Notes: generated from the letters alone by a model not told the origin. DNA of 64,000 nucleotides from Mollicutes bacterium (GCA_003553945.1 PWEL01000025.1:24401-88400); one strand, 5' to 3'. Positions 33,153-46,094 are shown, counted from the stretch's first letter. Program-made: numbers and translations.

Positions 33153-33164
33153 GGAATCTCCTCC

Positions 33165-33824
33165 TTAATAGTCTTCCTGGCTTTTTTCGCCTTGAAGTAT
33201 TTTAACGCCGCTCGAAGCGCCGATGCGTGTCGCACCGGCATCGACCATGCGTTTCAAATCCTCATATGAGCGGACACCGCCGCTCGCCTTGACTTCCTTG
33301 TCGCCTGCGATTCGCTTCATCAGGCGGACGTCTTCCGCGTTCGCGCCGTCGCTGCCGAATCCGGTCGAGGTCTTGAGGAAATCGGCGCCGCCGGCGATCG
33401 CGGCCTCCGAGACCTTCTCCTTCTCATCCTCATCGAGATAGCATGTCTCGATGATCACTTTGAGCACCTGCGCGCCGCAGACATCCTTGAGGGCGCGGAC
33501 CTCTTTCTCGATCTTATCGAAGGTATGGTCCTTCGCCGCGCCGATGTCGATGACCACGTCGATCTCATCCGCTCCCTTCTTGAGAGCGTCGCGGGTCTCG
33601 AACACCTTCGTCTCCGTGGTGTTCGCACCGAGCGGAAACCCGATGACGGTGCAGGCGAGGACATCGCTCTTCTTCAGGCTCTCCGCCACGTATTCTGTCC
33701 ACTTGGGATGTACGCAGACGCTCTTGAACCGATGCTCGATCGCCTCCTCGAGGATGCGGTCGATATCGGCTTTTGTGCCGGTCGGTTTCAGATAGGTGTG
33801 GTCGATCAGTCGATTGATTTCCAT
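33165..33824 (-). CDS. deoC: Deoxyribose-phosphate aldolase
   Basis: 219 aa class I aldolase that splits deoxyribose 5-phosphate into acetaldehyde and glyceraldehyde 3-phosphate. N-terminal I-D-H-T-Y-L-K-P and V-I-G-F-P-L-G are intact. The Schiff-base lysine is in D-F-L-K-T-S-T-G-F-G and the assisting lysine in V-K-A-S-G-G-V-R. The first 19 bases overlap the end of the YczE-like gene upstream, so translation is coupled. It forms a salvage pair with deoD. Confidence 0.97.
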   Translation of the reverse strand: MEINRLIDHTYLKPTGTKADIDRILEEAIEHRFKSVCVHPKWTEYVAESLKKSDVLACTVIGFPLGANTTETKVFETRDALKKGADEIDVVIDIGAAKDHTFDKIEKEVRALKDVCGAQVLKVIIETCYLDEDEKEKVSEAAIAGGADFLKTSTGFGSDGANAEDVRLMKRIAGDKEVKASGGVRSYEDLKRMVDAGATRIGASSGVKILQGEKSQEDY

Positions 33825-34459
33825 ACTGGAATCCTCCTAAGCAGGGTGATATAGAATTTGAGCAGCGGGCCCGAGAGCACGACGAACAGCAAGGTACCGA
33901 AATGAAGCGCGCCGAGGGTGCCCTTGAAATACCCGGTGATCAATACAGCAAGCAGTACGAATGACGCTTCCATGATGACGCGGACCAGAGCGAACCGCGA
34001 CGTGCCCAGCACTTTCATGATCGCCAGCATGAACTCATCATAGACGCCGGCTGGAAAGCGGCTGAGGATATGCAGGGACGCACCGAGGGGAACGCTGAAG
34101 AGGCCATAGGCGTAGAGAGCGAAACGAAGCCATCCTTCAGGTTCGAAATCGGCGAAGACGATGAGTTCGAAAAAATCGAGGAACGCACCGACCAGAAGAA
34201 AGGGGACAATCATGAAGAGGTATCGGAAAGATTTTTGTACGACGATGATGAAAAGACTCAGGATGCTCGTCACGATCACCATGGCCGCGCCGAATGTCAG
34301 AAAGGGCGGTGTCACAGAGCGGATGGCGTGATGAAGCGTGTCCCAGGTGCTCGGACCGAGGTCCGTGACAAGCACTAAAGCGACGCCGAAGGCGATGATG
34401 AGGGCGCCCAGGAGATAGAGGGCCCCGTCAATGATGAGATTTATCGGAGGTTCGTTCAT
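33806..34459 (-). CDS. YczE/YitT-like membrane protein, copy A
   Basis: About 217 aa with six hydrophobic helices. The N-terminal G-A-L-I-I-A-F-G-V-A-L-V-L-V-T-D-L-G-P-S-T-W-D-T-L pattern is that of YczE-like membrane proteins (five to six TM, function poorly known). The start at 34459 has AAAGGTG; three codons further up is a possible alternative. It overlaps copy B by 32 bases upstream and deoC by 19 bases downstream. The overlaps and the deo context make a role in transport plausible but unproven. Confidence 0.8.
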   Translation of the reverse strand: MNEPPINLIIDGALYLLGALIIAFGVALVLVTDLGPSTWDTLHHAIRSVTPPFLTFGAAMVIVTSILSLFIIVVQKSFRYLFMIVPFLLVGAFLDFFELIVFADFEPEGWLRFALYAYGLFSVPLGASLHILSRFPAGVYDEFMLAIMKVLGTSRFALVRVIMEASFVLLAVLITGYFKGTLGALHFGTLLFVVLSGPLLKFYITLLRRIPVWKSID

Positions 34460-35114
34460 AGATAACACCTTTCATCCAATGCATCTGATACGCCAGGATC
34501 GGCGCGATGATGAAGGCGAGCACCAGACTGCCGACACCGACGACACCGAACCCCTCACCCGCCGCGAAACCGAAGATGCTAGCGAGCGTGATGGCGAAAA
34601 GTTCAAGACCGAGGCGGACCGCGAAGATACTCCTGATGTTGAAGGCGTCCATGATCAGAAGCATCAGCTCCTCGAACACCATCGCCGGAAACCCGCTCAT
34701 GACAATAGTGCTCAGACCGAACGTCAGAACGACGGTGCCGAAGAGAAAGAGCAGCGCCACACCGATGATTTCAAGATCTTCCAATACACCGGCGAGCAGG
34801 AATTCATTCCAAATATCGATCGAGGCGCTGATGCCGAGGATCGGCACCAGCATGAACAAGAATCTCGGCCGTTTCCTAAGCAGCGTCACACTCAGCATGA
34901 TGGTGACATTCACCGTGAAACTCCCCATGCCGACCGTGAAGCCCTCCCAGAGGAAGTGGGAGATGAAAGCGCTGAAATTCGCGGAGACCGCATCCCAGGG
35001 GCCGGCGTGCTCCGTGCGGATAAGGAGCACGACGCCGGCGCCGGTGATGAAGAACCCGACGAGATAGATCGCTATCCTCGACAGCATTGAAGCGAATACC
35101 GGGCGTCTTTTCAT
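34428..35114 (-). CDS. YczE/YitT-like membrane protein, copy B
   Basis: 228 aa with six hydrophobic helices. It is a paralogue of the downstream gene: the same G-F-F-I-T-G-A-G-V-V-L-L-I-R-T-E-H-A-G-P-W-D-A-V start, R-F-L-F-M-L-V-P in the middle and S-G-F-P-A-M-V-F-E-E-L-M-L-L-I-M-D (matching S-R-F-P-A-G-V-Y-D-E-F-M-L-A-I-M-K in copy A). The substrate is unknown. GGAGAAGG precedes the start. It begins 34 bases after ileS, so it may share the ileS transcript. Confidence 0.8.
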   Translation of the reverse strand: MKRRPVFASMLSRIAIYLVGFFITGAGVVLLIRTEHAGPWDAVSANFSAFISHFLWEGFTVGMGSFTVNVTIMLSVTLLRKRPRFLFMLVPILGISASIDIWNEFLLAGVLEDLEIIGVALLFLFGTVVLTFGLSTIVMSGFPAMVFEELMLLIMDAFNIRSIFAVRLGLELFAITLASIFGFAAGEGFGVVGVGSLVLAFIIAPILAYQMHWMKGVIYERTSDKSHH

Positions 35115-35148
35115 ACCTTCTCCATTCTACTCGATAGCGGCGTAAAAA

Positions 35149-37881
35149 TCAATCGTGCCCCATCGTCTCGAGCACGTTCCTGCAACGTGGACAGATATTG
35201 TCTTCATCAACTTCGCCGACCTGCCAGCAGCGTTCGCATCGCTCACCTTCAGCGCGTTCGACATCGAGCGATAGGCGTTCTCCCGTGTAGGCCCCCTCGC
35301 CTTCCTCGATGGCCACCTGGCTGACGATGAAAAGCTGCGGCAGGTTGTCGACGCTTTCAAGAAGCTCGCGCGTCGGCGCATCCTGGGGATAGAGGATGAC
35401 CTTCGCCTGCAGGCTCTTGCCGATCGTCTTCGCGTCCCTTGCGGCCTCGAGCGCTTTCAAGACATCGTCCCGGATGTCCATGAAGGCGTCGTATTTCTCA
35501 AGGACGGCATCCTCCTCCCTGAGCGTACGGACGGGCATGTCCTCGAGATAGACGCTGCTCTCCCGCCGGCCCGGATAGTGCTGATAGACTTCCTCGGCGG
35601 TGTGGGGAAGGATGGGGGTGATCAACCGGACGAGGACAAAGAGCGCATGATCGACGACTGTCTGGGCGCTTCTTCGTTGCGGGTCGTCGGCCGCCTCGAT
35701 GTAGACGATATCCTTGATGTAGTCGAGATAGAAGGCGCTGAGGTCGCGGATGAAGAAGCGGTTGGCAAGCCGCATGACGTCATCGAACGCATAGCGTTCG
35801 TAATAGCCGTTGACGTCCTCGATGAGTTTCTCGACCTTCTGCATCATGTAGCGGTCGACCTCGCCCATATCGTCATAGGACACCGTGTCCTTCGACGGGT
35901 CGAAGTCGGAGAGGTTGCCGAGCATGAAGCGGAGCGTGTTGCGGATCTTCCGGTAGGACTCGGCGATCTGCTTCATCATTTTGTCGCTGATGCGCACATC
36001 GGCGGTATACTCCACGCTCGCGACCCAGAGCCTGAGGATATCCGCGCCGAGCGTGGTCATGACTTCGTTGGGGTCGACGACATTGCCGAGCGACTTGCTC
36101 ATCTTGTGGCCTTCGCCGTCGAGCGTGAAACCGTGCGTGAGCACCTGTCTATAGGGGGCGGCGCCGCGGCTGGCAACGCCGGTGACGAGACTGCTGTTGA
36201 ACCATCCGCGGTATTGGTCGGAACCCTCCAGATAGAGGTCTGCGGGGTAGGGCATGCCGAAATCCTCCATGCCGCCCTGATGGCTCGTGCCTGAATCGAA
36301 CCAGACATCGAGGGTGTCCGTCTCCTTGATGAAGGCGCCGTTCGGGCTCTTCTCGCTTTTGAACCCCTCGGGGAGAAGGTCCTTCGCCTCCCATTCGTAC
36401 CATACATTGGACCCGTGCTCGGCGAACACTTTCGAGACATGCCGGATGACGTCGGCATCGAGAATCGCGTCGCCGTCCTCATGATAGAAGACAGGGATGG
36501 GCACACCCCAGGCGCGTTGCCTGCTGATGCACCAGGAGACGCGGTCCTTGAGCATGTTGACCATGCGTGTCTCGCCCCAGGCCGGCATCCATTCGACGTT
36601 CTCGACCTCCTCGACCAGACGGTCCTTGATGCGGTCGATAGACGCGAACCACTGGTCCGTCGCACGGAAGATGACCGGCTTTTTCGTCCTCCAGTCATGC
36701 GGGTAGCTGTGCGTCATCCATTCGAGCCTGAGGAGGTTCCCCGATGCTTCGAGGTCCTCGACGACGGCCTTCGAGCATTTCTCCACGAACATGCCCTCAT
36801 ACCGTCCGGCTTCGGCTGTCATATGGCCCTTCTCATCGACGGGACAGAAGGTGTCGAGCCCTTCCTGCTGGCCGATGATGAAATCGTCCTCGCCATGGCC
36901 CGGCGCGATGTGCACGAGGCCTGTCCCCGACTCGATGGTCACGTGATGGCCGCTCACGATGCGTCCTTCGCGGCCATAGAGGGGGTGCTTGTAGGTGAGG
37001 CCAATCAGGGCGTCCCCCTTCACATGCCGGATGATCTCGACGTCTTCGAAACCGAGCTTCTCGCTCAGCACGCCGAGAAGGGCCGTCGCAAGCACGTAGA
37101 CCTCGCCGCCGGTGCGGATGAATACATAGTCGATCGCCTCGCTCACGGCGGTCGCGAGGTTCGCGGGGATGGTCCACGGCGTGGTCGTCCAGACGAGGAA
37201 CTTGAAGGACTCCTCGAAATCACCGGTGTCCAGGGCATCGAGGGTGAAATAGATCGAGGGCGAGGTCTTCTCGGAGTACTCGATCTCCGCCTCGGCAAGC
37301 GCGGTCTCGCTCGAAGGACTCCAGAACACGGGCTTGAGGCCCTTGTACACCAGCCCCTCCTCGACCATGTCGGCGAACACTTCAAGCTGCGAGGCCTCGT
37401 AGCTCCCGCTGAGGGTGAGATAGGGGTTCTCCCACTCCCCCAGCACGCCGAGACGCTTGAACTGCTGACGCTGCACGTCGACCTGCCGCAATGCATAATC
37501 CGCGCATTTCGAACGGAACTCCGCGACGGAGAGCGCCTTCCTGTCGACGCCTTCCTGCTTGGTGAGCGCCGTCTCGATCGGCAGACCGTGCGTGTCCCAT
37601 CCGGGGACGTAGCGCGTGTAATAGCCCCGCATGCTCTTGTCACGGACGATGATGTCCTTGAGGATCTTGTTCAGGGCATGGCCGATATGGATGTCGCCGT
37701 TGGCGTAGGGAGGACCGTCCGGAAGCACGAAGGGCGTGTTCCCCTCGTTCTTCTTTAGCCTTTTTCCGTAAACGTCCTCTTCCTCCCAGAACGCCTGGCG
37801 TCTGGGTTCGTTCTTGCCGAGCCTGCCCCGCATGGGGAAGTCGGTCTTCGGCATGTTCAAGGTATCCTTGTAGTCTTTCAT
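35149..37881 (-). CDS. ileS: Isoleucyl-tRNA synthetase
   Basis: 910 aa class I synthetase. [12 protein letters not shown] is near residue 60, the CP1 editing domain follows, then [11 protein letters not shown] near residue 600, the anticodon-binding domain and a C-terminal zinc knuckle C-x2-C...C-x2-C (C-E-R-C-W-Q and I-C-P-R-C) that marks the bacterial type 1 enzyme. The start at 37881 has AAGGAGC about nine bases upstream; GTG 37890 is too close to it. Controlled by an isoleucine T-box. It lies downstream of ylmG, as in many Firmicutes division clusters. Confidence 0.98.
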   Translation of the reverse strand: MKDYKDTLNMPKTDFPMRGRLGKNEPRRQAFWEEEDVYGKRLKKNEGNTPFVLPDGPPYANGDIHIGHALNKILKDIIVRDKSMRGYYTRYVPGWDTHGLPIETALTKQEGVDRKALSVAEFRSKCADYALRQVDVQRQQFKRLGVLGEWENPYLTLSGSYEASQLEVFADMVEEGLVYKGLKPVFWSPSSETALAEAEIEYSEKTSPSIYFTLDALDTGDFEESFKFLVWTTTPWTIPANLATAVSEAIDYVFIRTGGEVYVLATALLGVLSEKLGFEDVEIIRHVKGDALIGLTYKHPLYGREGRIVSGHHVTIESGTGLVHIAPGHGEDDFIIGQQEGLDTFCPVDEKGHMTAEAGRYEGMFVEKCSKAVVEDLEASGNLLRLEWMTHSYPHDWRTKKPVIFRATDQWFASIDRIKDRLVEEVENVEWMPAWGETRMVNMLKDRVSWCISRQRAWGVPIPVFYHEDGDAILDADVIRHVSKVFAEHGSNVWYEWEAKDLLPEGFKSEKSPNGAFIKETDTLDVWFDSGTSHQGGMEDFGMPYPADLYLEGSDQYRGWFNSSLVTGVASRGAAPYRQVLTHGFTLDGEGHKMSKSLGNVVDPNEVMTTLGADILRLWVASVEYTADVRISDKMMKQIAESYRKIRNTLRFMLGNLSDFDPSKDTVSYDDMGEVDRYMMQKVEKLIEDVNGYYERYAFDDVMRLANRFFIRDLSAFYLDYIKDIVYIEAADDPQRRSAQTVVDHALFVLVRLITPILPHTAEEVYQHYPGRRESSVYLEDMPVRTLREEDAVLEKYDAFMDIRDDVLKALEAARDAKTIGKSLQAKVILYPQDAPTRELLESVDNLPQLFIVSQVAIEEGEGAYTGERLSLDVERAEGERCERCWQVGEVDEDNICPRCRNVLETMGHD

Positions 37882-37924
37882 TGTTCTCACGCTCCTTGCA
37901 GTGATTGGAAATAATGTATATATA

Positions 37925-38137
37925 ATAAAAAAAGCACCTAGACAAAGGACGAACGGAAGTCCGCGGTACCACCTTTATTCTAGCCGCCTAGCACTCGTTC
38001 CTTTAACGCAGGAGGCGGAGGCGCCTTTCGACGCCCCATCTCCACGGTGATACCCTTCCGGCTTTGTCCGGGTTCGCAGCGCCACCCGGTCTCTTGTACA
38101 AAGGACTCGAAAGAGCGTGTCCGCTTCATTGATGTTA
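37925..38137 (-). promoter_or_regulatory. Isoleucine T-box riboswitch upstream of ileS
   Basis: On the minus strand the T-box GGTGGTACCGCGG (37961-37974), the Stem I elements AAGAGAC-CGGGTGG and GCTGCGAACCCGG-like segments, and a specifier ATC (Ile) at 38049-38051 in GTATCACC are all present. A run of seven T follows at about 37927-37934, but the stem before it is weak: I can draw only CCT/AGG with flanking wobble. The leader fills most of the 290-base gap between ylmG and ileS. Confidence 0.92.
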
Positions 38138-38142
38138 ATGGT

Positions 38143-38171
38143 ATTATACTAACGTTTGTAGTGAATTGCAA
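38143..38171 (-). promoter_or_regulatory. Promoter of the ileS T-box transcript
   Basis: TTGCAA (38166-38171) and TATAAT (38143-38148) on the minus strand, exactly 17 bp apart, immediately after the ylmG stop. Confidence 0.8.
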
Positions 38172-38174
38172 GCA

Positions 38175-38432
38175 TTATAGGGATGCGACCATCTGCGTGA
38201 AGGCGTTGAGGCCGAACCTGTAGAGCATGATGCCGATAATCGGCGTGAAATCCAGCCCCCCGAATACCAGCAGGCCGCGGAAGATACGCATGTATGGATT
38301 GGTGAGCGTGAAGAGATACATGTAGAATCTGCTCTCCCTGAGGCTCGGAATCCAGCTGAGGATGATAGTGGCGATGATCATGAAGAAATAGATCTCCAGT
38401 ACATACACCAGCGTTTCCAGTAAAAAAACCAT
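38175..38432 (-). CDS. ylmG: YggT-family membrane protein YlmG
   Basis: 85 aa with two hydrophobic segments joined by a loop containing R-x-S-R-F-Y-M-Y-L-F-T-L-T-N-P-Y-M-R-I-F-R, the hallmark of the YggT/YlmG family. These small proteins sit in the division cluster of Gram-positives and cyanobacteria and are thought to help organise the membrane at division or nucleoid distribution. It follows sepF by 6 bases. Confidence 0.92.
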   Translation of the reverse strand: MVFLLETLVYVLEIYFFMIIATIILSWIPSLRESRFYMYLFTLTNPYMRIFRGLLVFGGLDFTPIIGIMLYRFGLNAFTQMVASL

Positions 38433-38438
38433 ATATGT

Positions 38439-38726
38439 CTACTCCTTGTATTTATTGATGAACTTTCGCAAGTCCTTGTCCTTCAGGTCCTTCTTGGTCG
38501 CAAAGGCGAATATCTTGTCGCGTATCACTTCCACATCCCCATCAAGTGCATAGATGACACCGCTCAGAAACACGATGATGCGGTTGCTCTCCACGACGTC
38601 GAAATCCTCGAAATTGAGTATCAAGGGGTTCCGATACATCAATTTGTCGGCGAGCGAGAACACATCCGTGTCATCGTCGACCTTGATGAATTCCGTGCGT
38701 TCATAAGCGTTTTTCTTCTTCTTCAT
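38439..38726 (-). CDS. sepF: Cell division protein SepF
   Basis: 95 aa. It is the core SepF domain (F-S-L-A-D-K-L-M-Y-R-N-P-L-I-L-N-F-E, then R-I-I-V-F-L-S-G-V-I-Y-A-L-D-G), which polymerises into rings and ties FtsZ to the membrane. The usual long disordered linker and membrane helix of Bacillus SepF are reduced to about 20 lysine-rich residues. With no ftsA nearby, SepF may be the main FtsZ membrane anchor here (inference). Overlaps yggS by 4 bases. Confidence 0.93.
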   Translation of the reverse strand: MKKKKNAYERTEFIKVDDDTDVFSLADKLMYRNPLILNFEDFDVVESNRIIVFLSGVIYALDGDVEVIRDKIFAFATKKDLKDKDLRKFINKYKE

Positions 38727-39355
38727 AGCATATCCTCCGATATAAGGATACGTCCCAGCCTTACTACATCGGCCCCTTCCTCGAGGGCGATATCATAGTC
38801 CTCGCTCATCCCCATCGACAGTCTGCCCGCCTGCGGATGCTTCGAGACGACCTCGTCCCTGAGCCGGCGCAGTGTTCTGAACTCCTCCCGGACGGTCTCT
38901 TTGTCCGAGTAGGACGCCATGCCCATGAGTCCTTCGATCCGACAAAGGTCATAGGGGGCGAGGCTGTCGATGAAATCGAGCGTCTTTTCCGGCGCGACGC
39001 CGTGCTTCTGGGGCTCTTTTGATATGTTGACCTGGACATAGCACGAAAGGGGCTGTTCGCGACGCTTTTGAATCTCTCGTGCAAGCTTCAGCCTGTCCAG
39101 GCTGTGCAAGGTGTCGATGGCGTTGATGATCTTCTTCACTTTCTTCGTCTGCAGTGTGCCGAGGAAATGCCAGCGGATCGGAAGTGAGATGCGTGGGTGC
39201 TTCTCGAGGAACCCTTCAACACGGCTTTCGCCGAAATCCTCTATGCCGGCGTCGTAATAGAAGGGGATGTCGTCGGCGTCGATATATTTGCTGGCCATCA
39301 CGATCTGCACGTCGGGATGGGCTTCTCTCAGCTGTTCGAGCAGTGCCTTGTTCAT
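38723..39355 (-). CDS. yggS: PLP homeostasis protein YggS/YlmE
   Basis: 210 aa, alanine-racemase-like TIM barrel that binds pyridoxal phosphate without known catalysis. The PLP lysine is in V-M-A-S-K-Y near residue 22; further family marks are F-G-E-S-R-V, W-H-F-L-G-T-L-Q-T-K-K, and L-S-M-G-M-S-E-D-Y-D-I-A. It keeps free PLP and amino acid pools balanced. Located between ftsZ and sepF, as in Gram-positive clusters. Confidence 0.95.
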   Translation of the reverse strand: MNKALLEQLREAHPDVQIVMASKYIDADDIPFYYDAGIEDFGESRVEGFLEKHPRISLPIRWHFLGTLQTKKVKKIINAIDTLHSLDRLKLAREIQKRREQPLSCYVQVNISKEPQKHGVAPEKTLDFIDSLAPYDLCRIEGLMGMASYSDKETVREEFRTLRRLRDEVVSKHPQAGRLSMGMSEDYDIALEEGADVVRLGRILISEDML

Positions 39356-39365
39356 CTAATCTTCC

Positions 39366-40496
39366 TTATTTGAAACGTGATTTGAGCCAGGAAGGGATGT
39401 TCTCCTTCTTCGGTTTCTCCTCTTCTTTATCTTCCTTCTTCTCTTTTTCCTTTTTCTTCTTGCCGGATTTCTTGTCGCTCCTCGGGGCGTACTCGCCTTC
39501 GACATACTCGCTTTCGCCGAGCGTCTCGAGCTCGACAGTCTTGCTTTCGTCGAAGCCGGTGGCGATCACTGTGACGATCACTTCATCTTCTAAGTCTTCG
39601 TTGATGGTAGCGCCGTGGATGATGTTGATCTCCGTCGAGGAGGCGTCCTGGATCGTCTCGATCGCTTCCGTGACCTCCCAGAGCGAGATGTCCGTGCCGC
39701 TCGTCACGTTGACGATGGCGTCGGTCGCCCCATCGATGTTCGCATCGAGAAGCGGGGAGTGGATCGCCTTTTTCGCGGCCTCCGTCGCGCGGTTCTCATC
39801 GCTCGATATGCCGATGCCCATGAGCGCGGTGCCCTTGTCGCGCATCACGGTCTTGACATCCGCGAAGTCGACATTGATCAGACCGGGGACAGTGATTATC
39901 TCCGCGATGCCCTGCACGCCCTGTCTCAGGACATTGTCCGCTTCGCGGAAGGCCTCGAGCATCGAGGTGTTGCGGTCGACCACATAAAGCAGCCGGTCGT
40001 TCGGGACGACGATCAGGGTGTCCACATAGGGCTTGAGCGCATCCAGTCCTTCGAGCGCCGTCGCTACGCGGCGTCGGCCTTCGAATTTGAACGGCTTCGT
40101 CACGATGCCGATAGTCAGACAGCCGCACTCGCGTGCGATGTTGGCGATGACGGGGGTGGCACCGGTCCCGGTGCCGCCGCCCATGCCGGTCGTTAAGAAG
40201 ACCATGTCCGTCTCGTTGAGCATCTCGCGGAGCTCGTCTTCGCTTTCCAGGGCGGCCTTGCGTCCGATTTCGGGGTCAGCGCCGGCGCCGAGGCCTCTGG
40301 TAAGGGATTTTCCTATCTGCAGGCGGGTGTCGGCCTTTGAAAGACGAAGCACCTGCGCGTCCGTGTTGATGCCGACGAATTCAACGCCCTTGACCTCGTT
40401 TTCTATCATGCGGTTGATGGCATTGCCTCCACCGCCGCCGATGCCGATGACCTTGATGTTGGCTTTTTCTGAGAAGTGCTCGTTCTTTTCAAACAT
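39366..40496 (-). CDS. ftsZ: Cell division GTPase FtsZ
   Basis: 376 aa tubulin-like GTPase forming the Z ring. The N-terminal [12 protein letters not shown], the tubulin signature [10 protein letters not shown] near residue 108 and the T7-loop N-V-D-F-A-D-V near residue 208 are intact. After the core come about 45 charged linker residues rich in Lys and Glu and a conserved C-terminal peptide ending [10 protein letters not shown], the docking site for SepF and other partners. First gene of ftsZ-yggS-sepF-ylmG. ftsA is not upstream; tgt is. Confidence 0.98.
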   Translation of the reverse strand: MFEKNEHFSEKANIKVIGIGGGGGNAINRMIENEVKGVEFVGINTDAQVLRLSKADTRLQIGKSLTRGLGAGADPEIGRKAALESEDELREMLNETDMVFLTTGMGGGTGTGATPVIANIARECGCLTIGIVTKPFKFEGRRRVATALEGLDALKPYVDTLIVVPNDRLLYVVDRNTSMLEAFREADNVLRQGVQGIAEIITVPGLINVDFADVKTVMRDKGTALMGIGISSDENRATEAAKKAIHSPLLDANIDGATDAIVNVTSGTDISLWEVTEAIETIQDASSTEINIIHGATINEDLEDEVIVTVIATGFDESKTVELETLGESEYVEGEYAPRSDKKSGKKKKEKEKKEDKEEEKPKKENIPSWLKSRFK

Positions 40497-40525
40497 AGTA
40501 TGACCCCCAGTCAGTCTTTAAGGCT

Positions 40526-40531
40526 ATTATA
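40526..40531 (-). promoter_or_regulatory. -10 element of ftsZ operon
   Basis: TATAAT on the minus strand about 30 bases ahead of the ftsZ start; the -35 region (TTTTAT, TTTATT) is only a weak match. Confidence 0.5.
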
Positions 40532-40581
40532 ACGCATCTTCGGCGATAATAAAATACGCGATGGGACATTTCCCGTGGTTT

Positions 40582-42945
<2,364 letters not shown>

Positions 42946-42959
<14 letters not shown>

Positions 42960-45915
42960 CGGCATCCTTCTCCCGTTCCATGGTGGAAAGCAGGCTGCGA
43001 AGGCGGATGTTCACGGCGCCGAGGTTGGAGATCTCATCGATCTTGACCTGGGTGTAGATGTCGCCGGCATCCTCAAGAATATCCTTGACCTCGTCGCTGG
43101 TGATCGCATCGAGGCCGCATCCGAAACTTACGAGCTGCACAAGGTTGACGCGCTCCATGGGCGCCACCGCTTTCGCCGCGTCATAAAGGCGGGTGTGATA
43201 AGTCCACTGGTTGAGGACGTTGACATTATCCTCTCTGGCGAGATGGTGAATGGCGTCTTCGCTTATGAGCACGACATTCAGGCTGCGGATGAGCTTGGGG
43301 ATGCCGTGGTTGATCTCAGGGTCGACGTGATAGGGGCGCCCGGCGAGCACGATGGTCTTGAGATCGTTCGCACGCGCATATTCGAGGGCGCGCTCCCCTT
43401 CCTTCTGAACATCCTCCCGGAAGGCTCTGTAGGAATCCATGCCGGTGTCGTATGCCTGCGAGAGGGCGCGTCTTGTAACGGATACATACGGAGCGAGCGC
43501 GTCCTTCATGGCGTCGATGAACTTCTTCTTGTTGTTGAGTGTGAGATAGGGCTGGTTGAAGAGTTTCTCATCCATATCGTCGATGTTCGCCTCGATGACC
43601 TCGGGGTAGAGGGCGACAATCGGGCAGTTGTAGTAATGGTCGGCATGGGGGTTCTCATCGAGGTTGTGCGGCATGTTGGGATAGAAGATGAAATCGGGCT
43701 GTTTTTCACGCAGGGATTCGATATGCCCATGCACGAGCTTGGCGGGGTAGCACACTGTGTCGCTCGGGACGGTGTCCTGACCTTTTTCATAGAGCGCCTT
43801 GTCGGAGCGGTCGCTGTAGATGACCTTGAGGCCGAGCGCGTCGAAGAAAGGCTGCCAGAAGGGGATGTTTTCATACATATTGAGCACGAAGGGGATACCG
43901 ACGGTCTTTTCATAGGTTCTCCCCTCCTCGGGCTGATAACGCGTAAGTTTGTCATATTTATAAAGATAGAGGTTCGGAATCTCCTCGTACCCTTTATCGA
44001 AACCCGCGCCTTTCTCGCAGCGGTTGCCGCTGATGTAGCGGTGCTGGTTGTCGAATATGTTGATGGTGAGCGAACAGTGATTCTCGCATTTCTTGCAGGT
44101 GGCGCGCTTTGTCTTATAAGTGAACTCCTGAAGCCCCCGGACATCGAGCATGGTGGAATGGTTGAACGGCGCCGGCTGAGCGGCGTCCTTGGCGATCAGT
44201 GCCGCGCCGAACGCTCCCATGAGACCGGCGATGTTGGACCGCGTGACTTCTACGCCGGTCTCTTTCTCGAAGGCGCGGAGCACCGCGTCGTTGTTGAAGG
44301 TGCCGCCTTGCACGAGAATCGTGTCGCCGAACTCCTCCTTGACATCATGCGCCCTGATGACCTTGTAAAGGGCGTTCTTGACGACACTCATCGCCAACCC
44401 GGCGCTGATATCCTCGGTCTTCGCGGCCTCGGACTGTGCCTGCTTGACACTGGAATTCATGAAGACCGTGCAGCGGCTTCCGAGGTCGACGGGGCGTTCA
44501 GCCTTGACTGCGAGGTCGGCGAATTCATCGATTTCATAGCCCATCGATTCGCTGAATGTCTCGACGAATGATCCGCAGCCGCTGCTGCAGGCCTCGTTGA
44601 GAATGATCGAGGTGATGACGCCGTCCTCGACCTGGAAACACTTCATGTCCTGCCCGCCGATATCGACGACGAAGTTGACATCCTCTTCGAAATGCTTTGC
44701 GGCGCGGTAGTGGCAGATAGTCTCCACCTCGTTGCCGTCGAGCCGGAAGGCGTGCTTTATGAGCTCTTCGCCATAGCCGGTGCTATAGGCCTTCTTGATG
44801 GTGATGCCCTCATGGAGGGTGTCGTACATCCGCTTGAGGGCTTGGCGTCCGACCTCCACAGGATTGCCGCGGTTATGCGCATAATATTCGAAAAGGATGT
44901 CGTGGTCCTCGCTGATCAGAAGCATCTTCGTCGTGGTGCTGCCGGCATCGATGCCGAGATAGGCGTTGCCTTCGTATTCGGACGGGTTTTTATATTCAAG
45001 GGAGGCCTTGTCATGACGTTTCTTGAAGGCTTCATACGCCTCTTCGCTTTCAAAGAGCGGGTCCATCGTCTTGCGGGCGTCCTTCTTCTCCTTGCGCCTG
45101 TAGGCCTTGATGCGCTCTATGAGGTCGGGAATGCTCATCGGCGCCTCGCAGGCTTCAAGGGCGGCGCCGATGGCGACGAATATCTCGCCGTTCTCCGGAG
45201 TATAGACATTTTCGAGGTTCAAATACTCGATGAAGCGTCGGCGCAGTTCGCTCGAGAACGTGAGCGGACCGCCGAGGAAAGCGACCTTGCCCTGTATTTT
45301 CTTGCCCTGCGAGAGACCGCCCACGGTCTGGTTGACGATCGCCTGATAGATCGACGCGGCGATATCCTCCTTGCGCGCCCCCTGATTGAGGAGCGGCTGG
45401 ATGTCGCTTTTGGCGAAGACGCCGCAGCGGGATGCGATCGCATGGATCCTCTCGTAATCCTTCGCGAGCTTGTTCACACCGGCCGCATCCGTATCCAGCA
45501 GGGCGGCCATCTGATCGATGAAAGCGCCGGTGCCGCCCGCGCAGGTGCCGTTCATGCGCTGTTCGACATTGTCGCCCTCGAAGAACATGATTTTCGCGTC
45601 CTCGCCGCCGAGTTCGACACAGACATCGATGCCCTCGACATGGTGTCTCAGGGCCGTAGTGGCGCTGATGACCTCCTGGGTGAACTGTGCGCCGATATGC
45701 TTGGCAAGCGAAAGGCCGGCGCTTCCTGTGAAATTGAAGCGCATCTTCTCTTCAGAAAACTGTTCGGAGAGCTTGGCGAACATGGCCTTCATCGATTCGG
45801 AGATGCTGCTCATATGCCGTTTATAATCGTCGTACACGATTGAATCGTTCTCATCGAGCACGACGACTTTGATGGTAGTGCTTCCTATGTCGATACCGAC
45901 ACGATATGCATCCAT
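42946..45915 (-). CDS. Acyl-CoA dehydratase activase, tandem BadF/HgdC ATPase domains plus DUF2229
   Basis: 989 aa. Two actin-fold BadF/BcrA/HgdC ATPase domains in tandem: the first starts G-I-D-I-G-S-T-T-I-K-V with cysteines in G-T-C-A-G-G-T-G-A-F and S-R-C-G-V-F; the second starts G-I-D-A-G-S-T-T-T-K-M with C-S-S-G-C-G-S-F and S-R-C-T-V-F. These Cys pairs hold the [4Fe-4S] cluster at the dimer interface in HgdC, which injects electrons into dehydratases using ATP. A C-terminal DUF2229 region (from about 640) opens with C-K-K-C-E-N-H-C. GTG 45924 is possible, but AAGG fits ATG 45915. No dehydratase genes are adjacent, so the target is unknown. Confidence 0.92.
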
Positions 45916-45947
45916 ATGCGTCACCTTGCCTTAGATTATCCTTTGTA

Positions 45948-45977
45948 ATTATAACGGATACAGGCGTTTTTTTCCAA
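45948..45977 (-). promoter_or_regulatory. Promoter of activase-tgt unit
   Basis: TTGGAA (45972-45977) and TATAAT (45948-45953) on the minus strand, 18 bp apart. Confidence 0.65.
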
Positions 45978-46023
45978 CCTTTCACAATATGGAAACGCAA
46001 CGCTGAGAGAATCCGTAAATTTG

Positions 46024-46091
46024 TTTATGATTAATAAAATCAATTTAATAATTAATTTTTATGATTTAAAAGTTAATATTTATGAACTTTT
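46024..46091. promoter_or_regulatory. Operator-like AT-rich array with inverted and direct repeats
   Basis: This AT-rich stretch in a GC-rich window holds three direct TTTATGA copies (starting at 46024, 46058 and 46079) and a perfect inverted repeat AAAAGTT-N10-AACTTTT (46068-46091) that ends three bases before the -35 of the promoter that follows. A regulator bound there would touch RNA polymerase. The DUF2089 protein encoded downstream has a helix-turn-helix and is the first candidate. Confidence 0.5.
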
Positions 46092-46094
46092 GTA

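Noticed and set aside
36415..37758. Long plus-strand frame opposite ileS, and similar ones opposite valS, rnj, the activase and pnp
   Set aside because: All mirror well-recognised synthetase, nuclease or activase genes and carry no domain or ribosome binding site.
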